12,558 nt of DNA from JBGOUJ01 sp041477005 (GTDB lineage: Bacteria > Acidobacteriota > Terriglobia > Bryobacterales > JACQDG01), in the NCBI GenBank assembly GCA_041477005.1, contig JBGOUJ010000168.1, forward strand, positions 1 through 12,558, given 5' to 3'. Below, piece after piece: positions 7,381-12,558 of the stretch (positions are counted from its first letter, which is position 1; every line of letters starts with the position of its first letter). The notes beneath the pieces are model-generated. The model did not search any database. It worked only from the letters and a program-made list of their open reading frames with translations, and had not been told where the DNA came from. A program made the position numbers and the translations under genes.

Positions 7381-7398
7381 CTGAATCGCGTCGGCAGT

Positions 7399-7404
7399 AT
7401 CGTC
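7399..7404 (+). promoter_or_regulatory. Candidate -10 hexamer of the TRAP operon
   Basis: TATCGT matches TATAAT at four of six positions and lies 18 bp after the last 11-bp repeat. Transcription would begin near 7411, leaving a short leader that just includes the GAGGAGG ribosome-binding site at 7413-7419. Confidence 0.3.
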
Positions 7405-7426
7405 GGCTGGTAGAGGAGGCCAGCCG

Positions 7427-8428
7427 ATGCAAGCTCTACCGATCGAGCGACAGGGTACAGACGCCACACGACGTGCGCGTTTCATTCGAGGGCTCCCGCC
7501 GGCAAGTCAAGTGGCGCTTTCTGTTGGGCTGCTGCTAGTCCTTTTACCCGCTTGCTCGATACGCCGCTACGCCGTTAATCAGATCGGCAACGCCCTGGCC
7601 TCGGGCGGCTCCACTTATGAGAGCGACGACGACCTGGACCTGGTCGGCGGCGCCCTGCCGTTCAGCTTGAAGTTGATTGAAAGCCTGCTGGCGGAATCTC
7701 CGCAGCATGCGGGCCTGCTGCTGGCGGCGACCAGCGGTTTTACCCAGTACGGGTATGTCTACGTGGATGAGCCGGCCGATGAGGCGTCGGCGGAGAGCCT
7801 GGAGCGGGCCAACCTTTTGCGGCAGCGGGCGCGGCGGCTCTACCTGCGCGCACACGGTTATGGAATGCGGGCGCTGGAGCGGCGGTATCCGGGAATCGGC
7901 GCGGCGCTCGCGACCGAACCGAAGGCCGCACTAGCGAGGACCCGGCGGCGGGACATTCCGCTGCTCTATTGGACGGCTGCGGCCGAGGGTCTGGCCATCT
8001 CGAACTCCAAGAATGATGCGGAAATGATTGCGCGCCTACCGGAGGCGGAAGCGCTGATCGACCGCGTGGTGGAACTCGATGAGGCATGGGGGGAAGGGTC
8101 GGTCCACGAATTCCTGATCAGCATGGACGGCGCGCGGGCGGCGGCGCCCGCGGCGGAAGTGCAGGCGCGGTTGCGGCGGCACTTCGATCGCGCTGTGGAA
8201 CTCTCCCGCGGCGCTCGCGGCAGCGTGTTCGTCACGTATGCCGAGGCGTCCTCGGTGCGGTTTCAGAGGCGGGCGGAGTTTCAGAGCTTATTGAAGCGGG
8301 CGCTGGCGATTAATGCCGATGCACGGCCGGACATTCGCCTCATGAACCTCGTGGCGCAGCGGCGCGCGCGGTGGCTGCTGGGGCGCACCGATGCGTTGTT
8401 CTTGGAAACCACAGAGGAACACAGATGA
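7427..8428 (+). CDS. tatT: TRAP transporter TatT-component lipoprotein
   Basis: 333 residues. A hydrophobic segment (about 29-42) ends in the lipobox LPAC with Cys at residue 43, so the mature protein should be a lipid-anchored periplasmic protein. The body is largely helical and TPR-like: IRRYAVNQIGNAL just after the Cys, LLLAATSGFTQYGYVYVDE in the middle and LKRALAINADARPD near the end fit the TRAP TatT family. In Treponema pallidum a TatT-type lipoprotein partners a DctP-type binding protein and is thought to help deliver ligand. That pairing is reproduced here, since dctP and dctQM follow directly. The start is set by GAGGAGG at 7413-7419, seven bases before ATG; the 28-residue region before the hydrophobic core is long for a lipoprotein signal. 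Its last codons (ETTEEHR) are made from a short tandem repeat shared with the dctP leader, and its TGA lies in the ATGA at 8425-8428. Confidence 0.9.
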   Translation: MQALPIERQGTDATRRARFIRGLPPASQVALSVGLLLVLLPACSIRRYAVNQIGNALASGGSTYESDDDLDLVGGALPFSLKLIESLLAESPQHAGLLLAATSGFTQYGYVYVDEPADEASAESLERANLLRQRARRLYLRAHGYGMRALERRYPGIGAALATEPKAALARTRRRDIPLLYWTAAAEGLAISNSKNDAEMIARLPEAEALIDRVVELDEAWGEGSVHEFLISMDGARAAAPAAEVQARLRRHFDRAVELSRGARGSVFVTYAEASSVRFQRRAEFQSLLKRALAINADARPDIRLMNLVAQRRARWLLGRTDALFLETTEEHR

Positions 8429-8437
8429 ACACAAATG
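8407..8437 (+). repeat. Short tandem repeat, AACACAGATG type, at the tatT/dctP junction
   Basis: Three near-identical units follow each other: 8407-8417 (11 nt), AACACAGATG at 8418-8427 and AACACAAATG at 8428-8437. The repeat encodes the last residues of TatT and supplies its stop codon. Sequence of this AACCACAGATGAACACAG style is, to my knowledge, scattered through many unrelated bacterial genomes without an assigned function. It ends exactly where the dctP Shine-Dalgarno begins. Confidence 0.6.
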
Positions 8438-8442
8438 GGAGG
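8437..8442 (+). promoter_or_regulatory. Ribosome-binding site deciding the dctP start
   Basis: GGGAGG lies six bases before ATG 8449. It favours that start over the in-frame ATG at 8425, which would lack a site and lengthen the signal peptide by eight polar residues, and over the non-ATG extension into tatT. Confidence 0.75.
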
Positions 8443-8448
8443 TCACTT

Positions 8449-9453
8449 ATGTTACGTGCCTGGATTACAACCGTCGTCTTGATTTGCTCATCGTCGGGCG
8501 GATTTGCCCAGACGGTGGTGATCAATATGGGGACTATGGCGCCACAAGGGTCGCCGTGGCACCAGATCCTGCAACAGATGGGGGAGGAATGGCGCGTCCG
8601 GTCGCATGGCGCCGTGACGCTGCGCATCTACGCGGGCGGCGTGCAGGGCGATGAGCCGGACATGGTGAAGAAGATGCGCATCGGCCAGCTTCAGGCGGCG
8701 GCGATATCGGGCCAGGGGCTGCGGGACATCGAGCCGGCCGTATCAGGGCTGCAAATACCGATGATGTTCGAGTCCTATGAGGAGCTGGATTATGTGCGCG
8801 ACCGGCTGGGGCCGCGGCTCGAGAAGATGTTCGATGCCAAAGGCTACGTCGTCCTGAACTGGGGCGACGCCGGCTGGGTCTACTTCTTCACCAAGACGCC
8901 TGCCTCGCGGCTCAGCGACATTCGCAAGATGAAGCTGTTCGTCTGGGCCGGTGACAACTACGAGCTGCAGCTCTATGAGGGCGCGGGATTCCGGGCGGTA
9001 CCTCTTGCCGCTACCGACATCCTGACCGGTCTCCAAACGGGTTTGATTGACTCGTATGACACCGTCCCCCTGATGGCTCTTTCGAACCAGTGGTTCGGAC
9101 TTTCCAGGTACATGATCGACGTCAAGTGGGCGCCGCTGGTGGGGGCGACGGTGGTTTCGAAATCGGCGTGGAACCGCATACCCGAGCAGTACCGGGAGGA
9201 TTTGATGCGGTCCGCTCACATAGCAGGGGAGCGGATGCGGGGTGAAGTTCGCCAGGCCGGCGACGCCGCCGTGATTGCGATGCAAAAGCGCGGGCTGAAG
9301 GTGACCGAGCCGGATGCGGCTGCGCTCGCCGATTGGCATCGGGAAGCCGAATCGGTTTACCCCAAATTGCGGGGCAAGAGCGTGCCTGCCGAGATCTTCG
9401 ATGAGGTGCAGCGGCTGCGGGACGAATTTCGCGCGAAGGCGAGGCGGACGTGA
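8449..9453 (+). CDS. dctP: TRAP transporter substrate-binding protein, DctP/TatP-like
   Basis: 334 residues. The signal peptide MLRAWITTVVLICSSSGGFA is probably cut before Gln21; Cys13 does not make a good lipobox. The mature protein opens NMGTMAPQGSPWHQILQQMG and continues with LRIYAGGVQGDEPDMVKKMR, LQIPMMFESYEELDYVRDRL, VVLNWGDAGWVYFFTK and ATDILTGLQTGLIDSYDT, all DctP-family landmarks of a periplasmic TRAP binding protein. In carboxylate-binding members a conserved Arg follows the G-M-K-I element; here the corresponding stretch reads KMKLFVWAGD with Phe164 in that place, so a classical acid ligand is not assured. It follows tatT and its TGA overlaps the permease GTG (GTGA, 9450-9453), indicating one operon and coupled translation. 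The ligand is unknown. Confidence 0.93.
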   Translation: MLRAWITTVVLICSSSGGFAQTVVINMGTMAPQGSPWHQILQQMGEEWRVRSHGAVTLRIYAGGVQGDEPDMVKKMRIGQLQAAAISGQGLRDIEPAVSGLQIPMMFESYEELDYVRDRLGPRLEKMFDAKGYVVLNWGDAGWVYFFTKTPASRLSDIRKMKLFVWAGDNYELQLYEGAGFRAVPLAATDILTGLQTGLIDSYDTVPLMALSNQWFGLSRYMIDVKWAPLVGATVVSKSAWNRIPEQYREDLMRSAHIAGERMRGEVRQAGDAAVIAMQKRGLKVTEPDAAALADWHREAESVYPKLRGKSVPAEIFDEVQRLRDEFRAKARRT

Positions 9454-11264
9454 CATCGGCCAGGACCCGCAGGCGGAGCACTCGCATGGCGACGGTCGCC
9501 GAGGACTGGGTCTCGATCGCGGCGCTGTCGGTGATGGCGGCGCTGCCGGTGGTCGAAATGATCGCGCGGACGCTCCGGCTGAACGGCGTTCCGGGGTCGG
9601 CTGTGTTCGTCCAGCACCTCACCCTGTGGGTGGCGCTGCTGGGTGCGGCGATCGCGGCGCGGTCGGGCCGACTACTGTCGCTTTCGACCAGTGCATTTCT
9701 TCCGGAAAAGTGGCGGCCCGCAGCGGGCGTGTTCAGCGCTGCCATCACCGGGGCCGTTTCGCTCGGCCTGGCTTGGGCGAGCTTTCAATTCGTGCGCGTG
9801 GAGCGGCAGGCCGGGAACGTTCTGGCGGACCGCATTCCGATGTGGGTGGCTGAGAGCATTATGCCGCTGGGGTTTGCTGTGATTGCGGTTCGGGCGGTGT
9901 GGGGATGCTCGAAGGTCTGGGCCCGCCGCGCGGCCGCTGCTGCCGGTCTGGTGTTGCCCCTCATTCTAGGGGCTTCGCAGTTTCTGCAGGCGTCCGCTGG
10001 TCCCGCGCTGGGGATCGCGGTTCTTCTGGCGGCCACGGGCGTCGGACTTCCCGTTTTTGCAGGGCTTGGCGGGCTGGGGATGCTGCTGTTCTGGAAGAGC
10101 GGGATTGCGGTGGCGGCGGTGCCCGTCCAGGCATACCAGATTGTCTCCTCGCCGCTGCTTCCGTCGATTCCGCTGTTCACGTTCGCCGGCTACTTGCTGG
10201 CGGAAGGCGGAGCAAGCCGGCGGCTGCTGCGGGTGTTCGACGCGTTGTTCGGCTGGCTGCCGGGAGGGCCGGCGGTGGTGGTGGCGGCGGTTTGCGGGTT
10301 TTTCACCGTGAACGGTTCCGGCGCGACGATTCTCTCGCTCGGCGGCTTGATGTTGCCGGTGCTGCTGAAGGCACGATACCCGGAGAGGTTTTCGATCGGG
10401 CTGCTCACGGCCTCCGGGTCACTCGGGCTGCTGTTTCCGCCCAGCTTGCCGGTGATCCTCTATGGCGTTTATTCGCACACGCCGATTGACCGGCTTTTCA
10501 TCGGCGGCTTCGTGCCGGGTTTGCTGATGGTCGCGTTGGCGTCGGCTTGGGGTGTCCAGCAGGGGCTGCGAAGCGGGGCCGTTCGCGGCCGGTTCTCGTG
10601 GCGGGAAGCGCGGGAAGCGTTGTGGGAGGCGAAGTGGGAGCTGGCACTGCCCGCGATCGTGATCGTGTGCCTGTTCGGCGGAGTGGCCAGCCTGGTCGAG
10701 ACCTCGGCGGTGGCGGTGCTGTATTCGTTCGTGGTGGAGTGCCTGGTGTTTCGGGATCTCTCGCTGCGGCGCGACTACGCGCGCGTGGCGGTGGAATGCG
10801 CCACGGTCGTGGGGGGCGTGCTGGTGATTCTGGGCGCGGCGATGGGCCTGACGAATTACCTGGTGCAGGCGCAGATCCCGATGCAACTAGTCGCCTGGGT
10901 TACGGCCCACATCCATTCCAAGGTTCTGTTTCTGCTGCTGCTGAATGTGTTCCTGCTCGCGATCGGCTGTCTCGACAGCTTCGCCGCGATCATCGTGGTG
11001 GTCCCGCTGATCACGCCGATGGGAGCGGCTTTCGGCGTGGATCCGGTGCAGTTGGGGATTATTTTTCTCGCCAATCTGGAGCTGGGATACATGACGCCGC
11101 CGCTCGGCATGAACCTGTTCCTGTCGGCCTGCCGGTTTGGCAAGCCGGTAGCGGAGGTGTCCCGGGCCACGCTGCCGTTCTGGCTCATCCTGCTGGGCGG
11201 TGTGCTGGTGATTACGTATGTGCCGGCACTGACCACCGTGCCCGTGCGGTGGGTGGGGAGATAG
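9450..11264 (+). CDS. dctM: Fused TRAP transporter permease, DctQ-DctM
   Basis: 604 residues in which a small four-helix DctQ-like part (about 1-150, with FVQHLTLWVALLGAAIA and SGRLLSL) is fused to a DctM large permease (about 165-604). DctM landmarks include GLPVFAGLGGLGMLLFWKSG, PLLPSIPLFTFAGYLLAEGG, FFTVNGSGATILSLGGLMLP, SGSLGLLFPPSLPVILYGVY and NLELGYMTPPLGMNLFLSAC. It is a multi-spanning inner-membrane protein that should use a cation gradient, normally Na+, to import the ligand carried by the DctP protein. Fused QM permeases are known, as in the SiaQM sialic acid system. GTG at 9450 overlaps the dctP stop, and AGGCGG at 9442-9447 precedes it; ATG 9486 is an alternative that would drop a basic tail of 12 residues. 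Confidence 0.93.
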   Translation: MTSARTRRRSTRMATVAEDWVSIAALSVMAALPVVEMIARTLRLNGVPGSAVFVQHLTLWVALLGAAIAARSGRLLSLSTSAFLPEKWRPAAGVFSAAITGAVSLGLAWASFQFVRVERQAGNVLADRIPMWVAESIMPLGFAVIAVRAVWGCSKVWARRAAAAAGLVLPLILGASQFLQASAGPALGIAVLLAATGVGLPVFAGLGGLGMLLFWKSGIAVAAVPVQAYQIVSSPLLPSIPLFTFAGYLLAEGGASRRLLRVFDALFGWLPGGPAVVVAAVCGFFTVNGSGATILSLGGLMLPVLLKARYPERFSIGLLTASGSLGLLFPPSLPVILYGVYSHTPIDRLFIGGFVPGLLMVALASAWGVQQGLRSGAVRGRFSWREAREALWEAKWELALPAIVIVCLFGGVASLVETSAVAVLYSFVVECLVFRDLSLRRDYARVAVECATVVGGVLVILGAAMGLTNYLVQAQIPMQLVAWVTAHIHSKVLFLLLLNVFLLAIGCLDSFAAIIVVVPLITPMGAAFGVDPVQLGIIFLANLELGYMTPPLGMNLFLSACRFGKPVAEVSRATLPFWLILLGGVLVITYVPALTTVPVRWVGR

Positions 11265-11273
11265 AAATGTGTT

Positions 11274-11279
11274 AGGAGG
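11274..11279 (+). promoter_or_regulatory. Ribosome-binding site of the small Cys/His-rich gene
   Basis: AGGAGG lies four bases before ATG 11284. It decides that start over an in-frame GTG at 11269, which would place the site inside the gene, and supports the small frame as a real gene. Confidence 0.7.
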
Positions 11280-11283
11280 GAAT

Positions 11284-11526
11284 ATGGCGGCATCGGTATT
11301 AGGAAGGCCTGGAACGGTGCGAGGACCTTGCGCCGGCGAATGCAATCACGGGGCGTGCGCGCAACAGCGGAGGATCGCCACGTCCAAGTGCCGGTATTGC
11401 CGGCAAGCCATCGGGTACGGGCGCGCGTTTTATCTGCATGCCAAGGGGTACGTTCACGCTGATTGCACGCCGCGCTCGGGAGGCCTGGTGTACGGAGGGT
11501 GCGGGTACCAGGAAGAGTACGGATAG
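11284..11526 (+). CDS. Small Cys/His-rich protein, probable zinc binder
   Basis: 80 residues with seven Cys in a finger-like layout. The first cluster is GPCAGECNHGACA (Cys16, Cys20, His22, Cys25). The second is CRYC (Cys36, Cys39), followed by IGYGRAFY and YVHADC (His58, Cys61), spaced like two halves of a treble-clef or LIM-like zinc site. Cys73 lies in a Gly/Tyr-rich tail. There is no signal peptide or membrane segment, so it should be cytoplasmic. I do not recognise a named family. It starts 19 bp after the permease stop on the same strand with a strong ribosome-binding site, so it is probably on the TRAP transcript, but a role in transport is not implied by its sequence. It could be an adaptor or a nucleic-acid or protein binder. 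Confidence 0.75.
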   Translation: MAASVLGRPGTVRGPCAGECNHGACAQQRRIATSKCRYCRQAIGYGRAFYLHAKGYVHADCTPRSGGLVYGGCGYQEEYG

Positions 11527-11569
11527 GCGGGCGATTTGGCCTGGATGCAATGACTGAAGCCAGCGACCT

Positions 11570-11574
11570 GGAGG
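11570..11574 (+). promoter_or_regulatory. Shine-Dalgarno before an alternative upstream start (ATG 11581)
   Basis: GGAGG lies six bases before ATG 11581. That ATG is in the same frame as the secreted protein downstream, with 62 intervening codons and no stop. The spacing is ideal, yet starting here would bury the signal peptide behind a long basic tail. Confidence 0.35.
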
Positions 11575-11718
11575 ATTCTGATGCCGCGTCAAAGTTTCGT
11601 TTTGCGTTTGTTGGTTCGCTGCAGTGAGAACCAGGGTGTGCGTTCCCGAGAGCGTGAGCCGAGTGGACGGGAGTCTTCCGCCAAGAGCAAGCGGGGCGAC
11701 TGCGGCCTCGATCTGCCC

Positions 11719-11737
11719 GTGGCGAGCCGCTCGCCAC
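11719..11737. repeat. Perfect 19-bp palindrome
   Basis: GTGGCGAGC, one C, then GCTCGCCAC: nine-base arms that are exact reverse complements. It lies 29 bp before ATG 11767, in the 240-bp gap after the small zinc-binding-type gene. It could be a dimeric repressor site or a hairpin; no T-tract follows, so termination is less likely. Confidence 0.5.
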
Positions 11738-11766
11738 AGACCACGAGGAGACAGCACGGTCTCGCG

Positions 11767-12558
11767 ATGCATGGCCTCGTAAAAGCTACGTTGGCGGTTC
11801 TATTTGCTGCGGCGCCGGGTTGGTGCCAAACCGGGGCGCCGGAACAGAAGCCCCGCCAGCACTTCGCGAACCTGGAGGGCGATTTCGACGTTCGCGATTC
11901 GGCGCCCCGGAGCGAGCAGGCAAACTCCCTGGTGGCGCAACGGCGAGGGGTCCTGGAAGTCTTTCGCTCCTCACTCGCCTCCGGGGGCGGTGCAGGGGCC
12001 AAGTTGGCGCCAAACGAGTTCGGGTTGCCCAAGATGTTCTTTCACGAGCGCTCGGCTTTGAGCGCCCCCTCACAAAAGGATCCCGAGGAGATCGCTCGGG
12101 ACTTCCTGCGCTCGCACAACACGATCTTTCCCTTCGCCCCGTACGAGATCGATCAGTTGCGCCTCGTGGGGCGGGACGTCTCCCGGGATTTGTCGGTGCT
12201 GAACTTCAGCCAGACCGTGCGCGGCGTGCCCGTCTTTCACGGGCAGGTCAAGGTGATCTTGGACGGCGCGGGACGGGTCATGCAAGCGGGAGTCGGGGAG
12301 GTCGTTCCCCAATTGGATCTGCCGACCGCTCCGGCCCTCACTGCGGAGGACGCCGTGAAGGCCGCGTTTCGGAGCCTCGGGCTACCGGAGCCGGACCGGC
12401 TAGCTTCGCTTCCTGAGAGACCGGACGGCCGGCTCGGATTCCGCAACCCGCGCGGCGACCGCTTCAGCGACATCGCCGCTGAGCTTTCGATCTTCCCCAT
12501 GCCGCCGGACTCGGGACGCCTCGCCTACCGCGTCTTCCTGGAGACCGACAAGCAGAGG
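11767..12558 (+). CDS. Secreted protein with fungalysin/thermolysin-type propeptide (3' end outside window)
   Basis: 264 codons are visible without a stop before the right edge. From ATG 11767 a signal peptide (about residues 1-20, KATLAVLFAAAPGWC, probably cut near CQT) leads to a region like the propeptides of M36/M4 metallopeptidases: DPEEIARDFLRSHN, then the FTP-like LNFSQTVRGVPVFHGQVKV, then a PepSY-like helix PALTAEDAVKAAFRSLGL and YRVFLET. In such proteins the propeptide inhibits and helps fold a downstream zinc protease with an HExxH site, which would lie outside the window, so the peptidase role is inferred. The start is uncertain: the frame stays open upstream to an in-frame TGA at 11551, and ATG 11581 has an ideal Shine-Dalgarno, whereas ATG 11767 has only GAGGAG 16 bases upstream but gives a normal signal peptide. 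Confidence 0.8.
   Translation, partial: MHGLVKATLAVLFAAAPGWCQTGAPEQKPRQHFANLEGDFDVRDSAPRSEQANSLVAQRRGVLEVFRSSLASGGGAGAKLAPNEFGLPKMFFHERSALSAPSQKDPEEIARDFLRSHNTIFPFAPYEIDQLRLVGRDVSRDLSVLNFSQTVRGVPVFHGQVKVILDGAGRVMQAGVGEVVPQLDLPTAPALTAEDAVKAAFRSLGLPEPDRLASLPERPDGRLGFRNPRGDRFSDIAAELSIFPMPPDSGRLAYRVFLETDKQR

Larger units (their letters stand above)
7032..7426. other. 395-bp intergenic region between receptor and TRAP operon
   Basis: No convincing gene is seen in this gap. In order it holds a weak hairpin just after the receptor stop, about 110 bp with nothing recognised, a nested inverted-repeat element, about 50 bp of unassigned sequence, the second 11-bp repeat array, a -10-like hexamer and a strong Shine-Dalgarno (GAGGAGG, 7413-7419) seven bases before the TatT ATG. 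Short open frames here lack family resemblance and good start signals. Confidence 0.7.

Noticed and set aside
8371..8448. Upstream extension of dctP (first in-frame start at 8371, or ATG 8425)
   Set aside because: GGGAGG at 8437-8442 is ideally placed for ATG 8449, which begins a normal signal peptide; the extension would be polar and overlap tatT.
11550..11627. 25-codon frame from ATG 11550
   Set aside because: No ribosome-binding site, no recognisable sequence, and it overlaps the Shine-Dalgarno of ATG 11581 in another frame.

Overview
The window looks like part of an Acidobacteriota chromosome, probably near Solibacter/Bryobacterales. The DNA is GC-rich. It carries a CadC-like membrane regulator (OmpR/PhoB-type winged helix, TolB-like domain, TPRs) and an Oar-like receptor (carboxypeptidase-regulatory N-terminus fused to a TonB-dependent-type barrel), both families greatly expanded in that phylum. 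The assignment rests on gene content only; there is no rRNA or tRNA gene in the window.

Layout from left to right: (1) the 3' part of a pirin-family cupin gene, running off the left edge; (2) convergent to it, a large winged-helix/TPR membrane regulator on the minus strand; (3) a divergent intergenic region with four clear units of an 11-bp direct repeat, a -10-like hexamer and a 36-codon frame that looks like the surviving N-terminus of an FAD-linked oxidase; (4) a leucine-carboxyl-methyltransferase-like SAM methyltransferase and, 10 bp later, the 1069-residue receptor-like outer-membrane protein; (5) a 395-bp gap with a weak hairpin, a roughly 100-bp nested inverted repeat and a second array of the same 11-bp repeat; (6) a tight TRAP-transporter operon: TatT-type lipoprotein, DctP-type binding protein and a fused DctQ-DctM permease, joined by 4-nt overlaps or short spacing; (7) an 80-residue Cys/His-rich, probably zinc-binding protein; (8) the N-terminal part of a secreted protein with a fungalysin/thermolysin-type propeptide region, cut by the right edge.

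The most interesting signal is the pair of 11-bp direct-repeat arrays (consensus about TGTMAGRRCTT), ending 16-18 bp before -10-like hexamers. One lies upstream of the methyltransferase/receptor pair and the other upstream of the TRAP operon. One-helical-turn direct repeats next to the -35 region are the kind of operator used by PhoB/OmpR-type winged-helix proteins, and such a protein is encoded next to the first array. The inferred picture is a two-operon regulon joining an outer-membrane receptor-like protein to a periplasmic/inner-membrane TRAP importer. The substrate is unknown, and neither regulator binding nor co-function is shown by the sequence.
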